Shown here: positions 6,989-14,682 of the stretch, piece by piece
Position numbering within the stretch: the stretch's first letter is position 1
How the letters are laid out: each line of letters starts with the position of its first letter
Origin: Chloroflexota bacterium
Lineage (GTDB): Bacteria > Chloroflexota > Anaerolineae > Caldilineales > Caldilineaceae
Assembly (NCBI GenBank): GCA_003451595.1
Contig: DMDA01000056.1
Coordinates: forward strand, 24,914 to 50,210
Direction of reading: 5' to 3'
Length of the DNA stretch: 25,297 nt
The notes under the pieces: model-generated
Databases searched by the model: none
What the model saw: only the letters and a program-made list of their open reading frames with translations
What the model was told of the DNA's origin: nothing
Made by a program: the position numbers and the translations under genes

Positions 6989-8665
6989 TCAATCTGCCAG
7001 ATGCTCGGCAGGCGGTTCACCCGATTCTGCCCATTGGTCAAGGTTTGCCAGCGCTTCCTTGAGGTTGAAACGCGGCTGATGCGCCTTGCGCCCTGTTCCG
7101 CCCTTTTGCCAGGGGCGCGGGCCGTGCAGCGGGCGGTAGTTGACGCCGGCGGCGTCCAGCCGCTGCAAATGGTGCGCCAATCGCGCCTGGAACGTGGCGA
7201 AGTCGTCGCGCTGCGCGCTCCAGCCAACCTCGGCCAGGGCGCACGCGCGCGGGAAGGCCATGTACTCCAGATGCGCGTCGTCCAGGATGACCTCGCGCCA
7301 GAGCTGGCACTGCACGCCCAGCACCTTCGCAAACGATGCCGTGTCCGGCCAGCGCGCCGACGGCTCGTAGGTGTAGACATCTTCTAACGTGGCGCCATCG
7401 CCGATAGCGAGCGGTTCGTCAGTGCCTGTGTCTTGCGCATAATCGAAGTAAGTGGGAAAGACCGGCGCCATCACCACATCGTAGCCAGCCTGCGCCGCCT
7501 TCATGCCACCCTTTTCGCCGCGCCACGACATGATCACGGAATCGGGCGCCAGGCCGCCATAGTGGATGATCTCGTCCCAGCCGACCATGCGCCGCCCGCG
7601 CGCCGCCAGGAATGCCGCTAACTGCGCCGTGAAATAGGTGCGCAGCGCCTCGGCGCTTTCTATGCCCAGGCTTGTCATGTAGGCGCGGATAGCTGGCGAG
7701 TTGCGCCATTGATCGAGCGGGGCTTCGTCGCCGCCCACATGCAGCCACGGCGAAGGGAAGATGGCGATGACTTCCTCCAGGATTTGCTGGAGTGCGGCGA
7801 CAGTGGGCGGCAGCGGGTTGACCAGGTCGCGGCTGATGCCAAAGTAGGTCGCCACCTCAACCGGCGTATCGAGACAGCCGAACTCAGGATAGGCAGCGAC
7901 CAGGGCGCGGGCGTGGCCAGGCAGCTCGATCTCTGGGACGACGGTGATACCGCGCGCGGCGGCGTAGGCGACGATCTCGCGCAGGTCGTCCTGGGTGTAG
8001 TAGCCGCCGTGCGGCGTGCCGTCGTGCGGGTCGGCGGCGGAGGTGGCAAAGCCAAGGCCGGTGTTGGGGCGGTGCGCGCCGATCTCGGTTAGCCTGGGAA
8101 AGGCCTTAATCTCAACGCGCCAGCCCTGGTCGTCGGTCAGGTGCAGGTGCAGGCGATTGAAGTGGTGCATCGCCAGCAGGTCGATGAAGCGCAGGATGGT
8201 CTGCTTGGGCGCAAAGTGACGCACCACATCGAGCATGCAACCGCGCCAGCCAAAGCGCGGCGCGTCTTCGATGATGCAGGCCGGCGCGACCCACGCCACG
8301 CCCGGCAGCGGCGCCGAACGCCAGTTTGCCGCTGGCAGCAGTTGGCGCAGCGTGAAAAAGCCATTGACCAGACCTGCAGTGGACGGTGCAACGATCTCCA
8401 CGGCGGCGGCGCTCACAGTGAGCCGGTATCCTTCACGATTTGCCGCGTCGTCAGTCAGCCGCAGCGAGAGCTGCGCCGCGCCGGCGTCTGCGGGCTGAAA
8501 ACGCAAGCCGGTGGCGCGTCCCAGTTCCGCCTGCACCAGCGCCGCCACCTCATCGGCGCCGGCATCCGCCCACACCCCAACGGGTGAGCGAAACTCAAAT
8601 GTCCCCGGAAGCGCCGCAGCGCGCGCCGGTTTGGGCGTTAGGGTGTTGAGAATCGCGAGTGACAT
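6989..8665 (-). CDS. Beta-N-acetylhexosaminidase, GH20 family
   Basis: A 558-residue glycoside hydrolase of family 20. It should remove terminal N-acetylglucosamine or N-acetylgalactosamine by substrate-assisted catalysis. An N-terminal GH20b-like domain occupies about residues 20-140. The TIM barrel starts at RGCMLDVVRHF, typical of the family, followed by LHLHLTDDQGWRVEIKAFPRLTEIGA. The catalytic pair Asp313-Glu314 is in WLHVGGDEAPLDQW, and a later VIMSWRGEKGG strand fits the active site. The frame is open further upstream, but ATG 8665 has an AAGGAGC ribosome binding site and starts the recognisable protein. No signal peptide is evident, so it probably acts on imported oligosaccharides in the cytoplasm. 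Upstream in the same direction is a nucleoside hydrolase; a dispersed repeat lies between them. Confidence 0.92.
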   Translation of the reverse strand: MSLAILNTLTPKPARAAALPGTFEFRSPVGVWADAGADEVAALVQAELGRATGLRFQPADAGAAQLSLRLTDDAANREGYRLTVSAAAVEIVAPSTAGLVNGFFTLRQLLPAANWRSAPLPGVAWVAPACIIEDAPRFGWRGCMLDVVRHFAPKQTILRFIDLLAMHHFNRLHLHLTDDQGWRVEIKAFPRLTEIGAHRPNTGLGFATSAADPHDGTPHGGYYTQDDLREIVAYAAARGITVVPEIELPGHARALVAAYPEFGCLDTPVEVATYFGISRDLVNPLPPTVAALQQILEEVIAIFPSPWLHVGGDEAPLDQWRNSPAIRAYMTSLGIESAEALRTYFTAQLAAFLAARGRRMVGWDEIIHYGGLAPDSVIMSWRGEKGGMKAAQAGYDVVMAPVFPTYFDYAQDTGTDEPLAIGDGATLEDVYTYEPSARWPDTASFAKVLGVQCQLWREVILDDAHLEYMAFPRACALAEVGWSAQRDDFATFQARLAHHLQRLDAAGVNYRPLHGPRPWQKGGTGRKAHQPRFNLKEALANLDQWAESGEPPAEHLAD

Positions 8666-8711
8666 GATCTGCTCCTTGATTGCAAGTAGCTGCGGTTTGA
8701 TAGAATCTGAC

Positions 8712-8794
8712 AAATAGCTTCGGTTATCGTAGGTTCGGCTTCCAGCCGGACGCTTCCGGTGGACCGCGCTGTCACGCCGGAGGCGATGACCTAC
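8712..8794. repeat. Dispersed intergenic repeat, copy A
   Basis: This approximately 83-bp segment matches 20457-20534. The first about 41 bases agree at about 33 positions (starting AAATA, then TTCGGT, ATCG, GGTTC, CAGCCG). The last 23 agree at 22, ending GCCGGAGGCGATGACCTAC. The middle about 15-20 bases differ and are five longer here. A short internal stem (GTTCGGCT / AGCCGGAC) is visible. It lies between the nucleoside hydrolase and GH20 genes and contains no reading frame of note. Confidence 0.75.
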
Positions 8795-8804
8795 GTAAAT
8801 GTCT

Positions 8805-9686
8805 TTAAGGGTGCGCCTCCACCGTGGCGAAATAGTGTGTAAAGAAACGGTCGGCGTCCACCGCCAGCGCCACTTCGTGCAGACCGGCGGCGTCGGGCGT
8901 CCAGGCGGTGAAGCCGCCCAGCCGCGCGCTCTGCAATTCCACCTCGACGCGTCCGCGCGTAAAGCTGCACACCGTCGCATCGAAGAGCGTCACCGCCGCC
9001 AACGGATCGTGGAAGGTGATGTGATCCTGGTGGGTGAACCACACTTCGGCAAAATCGAGCACCGGGCGCAGCAGTGGATGTTGGAAGCGCTGGCGCACCG
9101 CATCCGCCGGTAGTGTCACCTGCGTCGTGACATCGAGACCAACGCTGCGATGCACGCGCACCGGCGCCCGGTAGACGATGGCGGTGGCGTGCGGGTCGAG
9201 CAGTGCGTTCCACTCCAGCGGACCGACGCCAGCGCGCCGGTTGGTGAAGACGCCGCACATCATCACCAATTGCTTGAGCAGGTGGGGAATCTCTGGATCG
9301 ATGCTAAAGAGCAGCGCGATGTTGGTGAGCGGGCCGATCGTGAGCAGGGTCACCTCACCAGGATGCGCGCGGATCGTGGTGCGCAGAAACTCGACAGCCT
9401 GACCGGTGGGGAAGTGCGCAGCATGCGGCCAATGCGCCAACTTGTCCGCCTGTGGCGCGTGGGGCTGGCGCTGCGTCACCAACAGCGGATCGGCGGCGCC
9501 GGGATAGATGGGTATCTCTTTGCCTGCGACGCGGCAGAGCGCGCTCGCCAGCGCCGCGCGCCGCACCGGCTCGCCGCTGACAGTCGTAATGCCGAGCAAC
9601 TCGCACGCTGGCTGCGCCAGCAGATAGGCCAGGCAGACCGCATCATCGATGTCGCTGCCGATGTCGGTGTCAAGCAATAGCTTCAT
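8805..9686 (-). CDS. Nucleoside hydrolase (inosine-uridine preferring family)
   Basis: A 293-residue nucleoside hydrolase, which cleaves the N-glycosidic bond of ribonucleosides to base and ribose using a bound calcium ion. The defining N-terminal calcium and ribose motif DTDIGSDIDDA is at residues 6-16 (Asp6, Asp8, Asp14, Asp15). The mid-protein EWN with Asn160 in GPLEWNALLDPHA and the C-terminal HDPLAA with Asp227 complete the usual site. The start at 9686 has a CGGAGG ribosome binding site; the longer frame to 9764 adds unconserved sequence containing the tandem repeat. Base preference cannot be read from the sequence. It sits between an oxidoreductase gene and GH20 in the same orientation, so it may share their transcript. 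Confidence 0.92.
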   Translation of the reverse strand: MKLLLDTDIGSDIDDAVCLAYLLAQPACELLGITTVSGEPVRRAALASALCRVAGKEIPIYPGAADPLLVTQRQPHAPQADKLAHWPHAAHFPTGQAVEFLRTTIRAHPGEVTLLTIGPLTNIALLFSIDPEIPHLLKQLVMMCGVFTNRRAGVGPLEWNALLDPHATAIVYRAPVRVHRSVGLDVTTQVTLPADAVRQRFQHPLLRPVLDFAEVWFTHQDHITFHDPLAAVTLFDATVCSFTRGRVEVELQSARLGGFTAWTPDAAGLHEVALAVDADRFFTHYFATVEAHP

Positions 9687-9702
9687 GGTTGCCTCCGTGA
9701 GC

Positions 9703-9730
9703 GTTGCGAGGGGCGAGTTGCGAGGGGCGA
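9703..9730. repeat. Two-copy 14-bp tandem repeat
   Basis: GTTGCGAGGGGCGA occurs twice head to tail (9703-9716, 9717-9730) just upstream of the nucleoside hydrolase ribosome binding site, in the 124-bp gap after the oxidoreductase gene. It is an exact duplication and might vary in copy number. No other function is visible. Confidence 0.7.
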
Positions 9731-9810
9731 AGAACCCCGGCCGTGAAGAAGGGGCAATGCGCACGCGTGTGGGAGATTGATTTGCCTCTTCTCAAGCTGT
9801 GCGGATGCTC

Positions 9811-10884
9811 TCATACAGCCGCCTCATTCAGATCGGTGCGTTCGACGCCGGGAATTTCCAGGATCAGGTCGGGACCGTAAGCGCGGCTGGGCGTCTGGTA
9901 GCCCGGCTTGACCTGGCCAGCCAGCACCTTGCGCACGATCAGCAGCGACGTCAGTGCGGTGAGCGTGTAGCCTTCGGGGGTGCGCAAGCGCGCCTCGGCT
10001 GCGTGACCAGCGTCATCCTCGGCGCGCCCCCACAGCAGGCTCAAGCCTTGCGCGCGTTCGGCGTCGGTCGGGCCGGGCGCGCCGCTGCGCACGCGCCCCC
10101 TGAGCAGGTCGGCGACGCCGGGCAAGCGCGCCAGCCAACCAACGTAGCGGCTGGCCTGCATCGCCCGCACCGTCGCCGGTGGAAAGCTCATGTACACCTC
10201 GACATCGGGAATGCCGGTGCTATGATAAGCGGTGGCGACATCGCCCCACGGCATCAACACAGCGGGGCGCGGCCCTTTGCCGAAGTCGATGGTGCGCGTC
10301 TTCCAGGCGATGGGCACGGGCGTCAGTTTGCCGGCCTTGCGCACTAACCCGCCTTCTCCGCGCAACAGCGCCTCGACGCCGGTGAGCGCCGTCCCGCGTG
10401 AGAGCTTGCCCAGGGCGCGGATGCCGAGCGTCAGTCGCGTTGCCGACGGCAGCCGCCGCGCCAGATGCGCCGCCAGACAATCGGACGGGACGACATCGAA
10501 GCCAGCGCCGGGCAGCAGCATCACGCCCATGCGTTTGGCTTCGTCACTCCGTGCTGCCAGCGCCTCGAAGACGGCGATTTCGCCCGTGATGTCGAGATAG
10601 TGGACGCGGTTGCGCAGGCAGGCGTCGACCATCGGTTGGGCGGTGTAGATGAATGGGCCAGCGCAATGCAGCACGACCGCCACAGCGTGCAACAGCGCGT
10701 CGAGCGCAGCGGCATTGTCGAGCGCGGCGACGCGGTAGGGGAGTCCCAGGCGATCGGCAAGCGCGGCGACCTGCGCGGCGTTGCGACCGGCCAGGATCGG
10801 CCGCAGCCCTTGTTCGACGGCAACGCGCGCCGTCAATTCACCTGTGTAGCCATTGGCGCCGTAGATAAGGAATTGATCCGGCAT
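9811..10884 (-). CDS. Saccharopine dehydrogenase-like NAD(P)-binding oxidoreductase
   Basis: A 357-residue protein with an N-terminal Rossmann fold: FLIYGANGYTGELTARVAVEQG at residues 4-25 has the dinucleotide-binding loop, and LAGRN follows at the end of the second strand. VLHCAGPFIYTAQPMVDACL and VHYLDITGEIAVFE are typical of the saccharopine dehydrogenase NADP-binding family and its relatives, the trans-acting enoyl reductases. Since those relatives act on quite different substrates, the reaction here is unknown. The ATG at 10884 is preceded by AGGAC and is preferred over the frame opening at 10947. It lies between the aldolase-family gene and the nucleoside hydrolase, same strand, and may belong to the same transcription unit. 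Confidence 0.8.
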   Translation of the reverse strand: MPDQFLIYGANGYTGELTARVAVEQGLRPILAGRNAAQVAALADRLGLPYRVAALDNAAALDALLHAVAVVLHCAGPFIYTAQPMVDACLRNRVHYLDITGEIAVFEALAARSDEAKRMGVMLLPGAGFDVVPSDCLAAHLARRLPSATRLTLGIRALGKLSRGTALTGVEALLRGEGGLVRKAGKLTPVPIAWKTRTIDFGKGPRPAVLMPWGDVATAYHSTGIPDVEVYMSFPPATVRAMQASRYVGWLARLPGVADLLRGRVRSGAPGPTDAERAQGLSLLWGRAEDDAGHAAEARLRTPEGYTLTALTSLLIVRKVLAGQVKPGYQTPSRAYGPDLILEIPGVERTDLNEAAV

Positions 10885-10908
10885 AGATGTCCTATTAGCA
10901 CACAGAGG

Positions 10909-10953
10909 ACGCCGATGATGAGGACGCCTGCATAGCGCCTGCGTCATCGGCGT
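10909..10953. other. Intercistronic inverted repeat
   Basis: ACGCCGATGA at 10909-10918 is perfectly complementary to TCATCGGCGT at 10944-10953, with a 25-base loop, in the gap between the aldolase-family gene and the oxidoreductase. No T-run follows on the minus strand, so it is not a standard terminator; an RNA processing or stability stem between the two cistrons is possible. Confidence 0.5.
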
Positions 10954-10958
10954 TCGCG

Positions 10959-11846
10959 TTATGCAGCAGCGTACTTTGCCAACATCTCTTGGGTGGCCGC
11001 GTCGCTGAGATTGATCAACGGTGGACGCAGGTTGCGCCAGGCCGCGTCGCCGGTGCGCTGCGCCATGATCTCCTTGAGCGCCGGGATCGCGGCATAGTCG
11101 CGCGTGGCCGCGCGGTAACGATCCAGCTTCTCCTGCACCTGGTCAGCGTTCTCCGCCAGATAGTTGTCGTAGAGAAAGCGAATCTTGCCGGGAATTACAT
11201 TCGCCATGGCGCTGATCGTGCCGACGCCGCCCATGCGCAGGTTGGCGAGCAGAAAACGCTCGGAACCGGTGAAGACGTCAAAATTGGGGAAGGTCTCCAG
11301 CACTGAGCGCTGGTAAGTCCAGTCTCCGGAGCTGTCTTTCATGCCGACGACCGCCCCTGGGTACGCCTTGAGCAGCCGTTCGATCACCGCCAACGAGTAG
11401 CCGACCACAGCGATCGGCGGGATGTTGTAGACATAGACGCGCAGCCGCGCATCGCCGACGCGCTCGATCACCTCCGCCACCGCCTGGAAGATGCCTTCAT
11501 CGCTGACGCCCTTGTAGTAGAATGGCGGCAGCATCAGCACACCGCCACAGCCCAGCCGCGCCGCCTGCGCCGCCAGTTTGACGGTGTCGGGAATGGCGCA
11601 TGTGCCGACGCCCGGCATCAACTGCGCCGCGGGGACGCCCGCTTCGACCAGCGCGTCGAGCATCTCCATGCGTTCGTCCAGCCCCAACGAGTTTGCTTCG
11701 CTGGTCGTGCCAAAGGGCGCCAATCCGGTGCAGCCGTCGGCGAGAAGCTGCTGACAGAAGGCGATCCATTTGTCGACGGCAGGGCTGAGATCATCGTTCA
11801 TCGGGGTGAGCACTGGCGCCAGGACGCCGTGAAGAGTGCCTTGCAT
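10959..11846 (-). CDS. Dihydrodipicolinate synthase/N-acetylneuraminate lyase family aldolase
   Basis: A 295-residue class I aldolase of the DapA/NAL superfamily, forming a Schiff base with pyruvate or a 2-oxo acid. The key residues are visible: FGTTSEANSL corresponds to the carboxylate-binding GTTGE loop (with Ser for Gly), Tyr140 is in VYVYNIPP, and the Schiff-base Lys170 is in VGMKDSSGD. ATG 11846 has an AGGAG ribosome binding site and begins directly with the first barrel strand GVLAPVLTPM; the longer frame to 12071 is not conserved-looking and would overlap the divergent regulator. Specificity (dapA-like, sialic acid lyase, keto-deoxy sugar aldolase) cannot be told from these motifs. It is transcribed away from the regulator at 11988 with 141 bp between, so the regulator may control it. 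Placement next to sugar catabolism favours a catabolic aldolase over lysine synthesis. Confidence 0.88.
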   Translation of the reverse strand: MQGTLHGVLAPVLTPMNDDLSPAVDKWIAFCQQLLADGCTGLAPFGTTSEANSLGLDERMEMLDALVEAGVPAAQLMPGVGTCAIPDTVKLAAQAARLGCGGVLMLPPFYYKGVSDEGIFQAVAEVIERVGDARLRVYVYNIPPIAVVGYSLAVIERLLKAYPGAVVGMKDSSGDWTYQRSVLETFPNFDVFTGSERFLLANLRMGGVGTISAMANVIPGKIRFLYDNYLAENADQVQEKLDRYRAATRDYAAIPALKEIMAQRTGDAAWRNLRPPLINLSDAATQEMLAKYAAA

Positions 11847-11987
11847 GAGAAAGTCTCCTGAAATGGCTTTTGACGAACCGCGTCCTGATCGGTATGATCG
11901 ACGCGACCCCCAAGAAGTGCAAAGGTATGTTCCTAATGATTGTAGCCGCTTGCCGTTTGCAATGCCAATCTGGAAGCCAGGTTCGCC

Positions 11988-14525
11988 ATGACATTTCCAT
12001 CGATTCGGGTTGGTTTTGGGTTGGCGCCAGGCGATCCCTTCTGGGTGCTGGTGCGGGAAGCCGTGCAGCAACGCGCCGAGGCGCTGGGGTTGCTCCTGCT
12101 GCCAGTCACGGTGCCCCGTTCAGATGCGCCCAATGACGCTTATCTGCGCTTCATCGATGATCTCAAGGCGCAAGAGGTTGATGCACTGATCAGCCATGTT
12201 GTCAGTGAGGCTCACCTCCTCGCTGTCATCAACGCTGGCATTCCCGTCATCTGTTCGGAAGATGTTGCGTTGAGGCATCCGCGCCTGGTCAGCGTGCATG
12301 GCCTGGATGGCGCGGCAGTGATGGCGGCAGACTATATCGTGAACCGGCTTGGCGGCGCCGGTGCGATCCTGATGGTCGGCGCCGCCGATGACGCCGCCAT
12401 GACCGCGCAACTGCGCGTGCAAGGCTTCCGCAGCGTCGTTGCGGGGTTTCCGGGCGTGCATTATCACCACGTCGCTGACGGCTGGCGTTACGAGACAGCC
12501 TTTCAACAGTTATTGGACGAAGCCGACCAATGGACGGCGCACATTGGCGGTCGGATCGATGCAATCTTTGGTCTCTCCGACTCGTTGGCGCTGGCGGGGC
12601 GCGACGCTTGCCGTAAGCTGGGGATCATCGATGACGAGACCGTGATCGTTGGCATCAACGGCGATCCACTGGCGATTGCTGCAATCGAAGCTGGAACGAT
12701 GGACGCCACCGTTGAGACCAGCGCGCAGGATTTGGGCTACAAACTCGCCGAATTTGCCTGGCGGGCGGCCACTGGCGCGGCGCTCCCCGATCACTTCCCC
12801 TATACATTCGAGCTGGTGACGGCGCAGAATGTGGCGCAGATTGCTGCGCGCAAGCTGGTCTTCATCGCTGACCTGCCCAGCCGTCTGGTCGATGTCAACC
12901 GCCGGCTCGAACAGCAACGGCTCATACAGTTGGAAGCCAGCCTGGAACTCAACCAACGCGTTGGGCTGATCCTGGATCAGGACGAGCTACTGGCGACAAT
13001 GACAGAGATTATCTGCACGCGGTATGCTTACGACGCCGTACACTTCTACCTCTGGTCACACAGTGATCGCACCCTGTCGCGCATGGAGCGCGCTGGCGCC
13101 GAACACACGGACGCAATTCCCTTGACATCTGCCGGACCGCTTGGTCATGCCCTGCTCAACAACCAGGGCATCTACATTCCCGACACGGCCAACAGTCAGC
13201 GCTATGCACCTGATCCGCGTTGTCCTGCGGTCCGTTCACGCGTGATCTTGCCGGTGCGTGTGGGTGGGCGGATTTTGGGCGTGCTCGATCTGCATAGCCA
13301 CGACCGCGTCGTGCGCAATCAGGCGGAACTGGATGCGTTGCAGACGCTGGCCGATGAGTTAGGTGCAGCGATGCGCAACGCACAGCTTTATGCACAGGCG
13401 CTCCAGGCGCGCGCTGAAGCGGTGCAGGCCGGGCTGCTGCGATCGCGGCTATTGGCCAACATCAGTCACCAATTGCGCTCACCGCTGAATGTGATCCTGG
13501 GCTACACGCAGGCGGCGCTGGCAACACCGAATCCCTACGGCGTCTCATTGCCGCCGGAATTGCTCCAGGACCTGAACTACATTGCACGCAGCGGCGCTGA
13601 CCTGGAACGATTGATCAACGACCTGCTTGATCTAGCGCTGGCGGAAACAGGCGCGCTGCGCTTGTTTCCCGAAACGGTGGAGTTGCGAGAGCTGCTGACA
13701 GACGTCTTTGAGGCGGCAGTGCGCATCTTTGGCGAAAACTCTGATGTGCGTTGGCGTCTGCAGGCGCCGGCCCAGTTGCCGGTCATCCACGCTGATCCGG
13801 TGCGGCTGCGCAATGTATTGATGAATTTGCTGAACAATGCTGCGCGTTTCACCACGCAAGGTCAGATCGTGCTGGGCGCCGAATGCTCCGATGCGGACAT
13901 CCATTTGTGGGTGCAGGATACAGGATGCGGCATCCCCGATGAGATGTTGACGCGCCTTCGTCAGCATCGCATCGCCAGCGGCGTCCCACTGCTGAGCCTG
14001 CAAGAAAATCCCACCGGTTTGGGCTTGACAATCGCTCATTACCTGATGCAACTGCACAACGGTGACCTGGTCATTGCTAGTGAGGCAGGGCGCGGCACGA
14101 CCTGCCATCTCTACCTGCCGCTGCCTGCCGTCGCAGTAGCGTCATTCGGCGCGGCGGGGTCGCATCCACCGCGTGCGACCAGCGGTCATCCTTCCCGCAC
14201 CGCACAAACGCAAAAGTTTGTGGAAAAAATTCAACAATACGTCACTGAGAACTATGCCACGCCTTTTACGCGCGAACAGATTGCCAGTGCACTAGGTGTG
14301 ACGCCCGCCTACGTTTCACGTGTATTCCGCCAGCAGAGCGGCATGGCGCTGTGGGATTATGTGAATGCATATCGCGTTGCGCGCGCGTGTGAGTTGCTGG
14401 AACACAGTGACCTCAGCGTGACGGAAGTGGCGTTCACCGTAGGCTTCAATGATCCTGCCTATTTTAGCCGCGTCTTTCGTAAACAGACCGGCAAATCGCC
14501 TGCCGCCTATCGCACTGCCGTCTGA
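11988..14525 (+). CDS. Fused sensor-regulator: LacI-type binding domain, GAF, histidine kinase core, AraC DNA-binding domain
   Basis: An 845-residue soluble protein joining four modules. Residues about 6-290 have the periplasmic-binding/LacI effector fold (IRVGFGLAPGDPFWVLV, later VDALISHVV, GIPVICSED, IDAIFGLSDSLALAG, VIVGINGDP). A short helical linker follows. Residues about 328-462 are a GAF domain (ILDQDELLATMTEIICTRY to RSRVILPVRVGGRILGVLDL). Residues about 480-550 are HisKA with His494 in ISHQLRSPLN. Residues about 595-710 are the ATPase domain with N-box Asn613/Asn617, G1 DTGCGIPDE (Asp644) and G2 GLGL (677-680). Residues 744-843 are an AraC-type double helix-turn-helix ending VAFTVGFNDPAYFSRVFRKQTGKSP. 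No signal peptide, membrane segment or receiver domain is visible. The order resembles E. coli XylR (LacI fold plus AraC) with a kinase inserted. It most likely senses a sugar in the cytoplasm and regulates nearby genes. Confidence 0.92.
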   Translation: MTFPSIRVGFGLAPGDPFWVLVREAVQQRAEALGLLLLPVTVPRSDAPNDAYLRFIDDLKAQEVDALISHVVSEAHLLAVINAGIPVICSEDVALRHPRLVSVHGLDGAAVMAADYIVNRLGGAGAILMVGAADDAAMTAQLRVQGFRSVVAGFPGVHYHHVADGWRYETAFQQLLDEADQWTAHIGGRIDAIFGLSDSLALAGRDACRKLGIIDDETVIVGINGDPLAIAAIEAGTMDATVETSAQDLGYKLAEFAWRAATGAALPDHFPYTFELVTAQNVAQIAARKLVFIADLPSRLVDVNRRLEQQRLIQLEASLELNQRVGLILDQDELLATMTEIICTRYAYDAVHFYLWSHSDRTLSRMERAGAEHTDAIPLTSAGPLGHALLNNQGIYIPDTANSQRYAPDPRCPAVRSRVILPVRVGGRILGVLDLHSHDRVVRNQAELDALQTLADELGAAMRNAQLYAQALQARAEAVQAGLLRSRLLANISHQLRSPLNVILGYTQAALATPNPYGVSLPPELLQDLNYIARSGADLERLINDLLDLALAETGALRLFPETVELRELLTDVFEAAVRIFGENSDVRWRLQAPAQLPVIHADPVRLRNVLMNLLNNAARFTTQGQIVLGAECSDADIHLWVQDTGCGIPDEMLTRLRQHRIASGVPLLSLQENPTGLGLTIAHYLMQLHNGDLVIASEAGRGTTCHLYLPLPAVAVASFGAAGSHPPRATSGHPSRTAQTQKFVEKIQQYVTENYATPFTREQIASALGVTPAYVSRVFRQQSGMALWDYVNAYRVARACELLEHSDLSVTEVAFTVGFNDPAYFSRVFRKQTGKSPAAYRTAV

Positions 14526-14567
14526 TTGTCTGCTCCCCACTGGTTTTGTTTCTAATTATCCAAGTAG

Positions 14568-14611
14568 TGTACCTTATTGTACAAGGCGCAGCCCGCTGCT
14601 TCCTGTATACT
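14568..14611 (+). promoter_or_regulatory. Candidate promoter with overlapping operator for receiver-transporter operon
   Basis: In the 157-bp gap between the regulator and the receiver gene a good -10 box TATACT (14606-14611) has no recognisable -35. Instead an inverted repeat TGTAC-six bases-GTACA (14568-14583) ends just where a -35 would start, the arrangement expected for an activator-dependent promoter. The fused AraC-type regulator immediately upstream is the natural candidate activator. This is inference from layout only. Confidence 0.4.
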
Positions 14612-14635
14612 GCGTTTACACGCACACTTCAACTA

Positions 14636-14661
14636 ATCGACTCTTGCCATATCGACTCTTG
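14636..14661 (+). repeat. 11-bp direct repeat in leader of receiver gene
   Basis: ATCGACTCTTG occurs at 14636-14646 and again at 14651-14661, 15 bases apart start to start, between the candidate -10 box and the GTG start of the receiver gene. AraC-type proteins often bind direct repeats, though usually spaced about 21 bases. It could instead be a simple duplication. Confidence 0.5.
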
Positions 14662-14682
14662 TTAATCGGAAAGCGATGCATC

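Noticed and set aside
8666..8980. Longer frame of the GH20 gene, up to 8980.
   Set aside because: The extra part covers the dispersed repeat and the end of the nucleoside hydrolase gene and is not protein-like; ATG 8665 has AAGGAGC.
14449..14682. N-terminal extension of the receiver protein starting at 14449.
   Set aside because: It would overlap the end of the regulator gene by 77 bases and encode a Pro/Ser-rich stretch without fold; GTG 14683 gives the normal receiver size.
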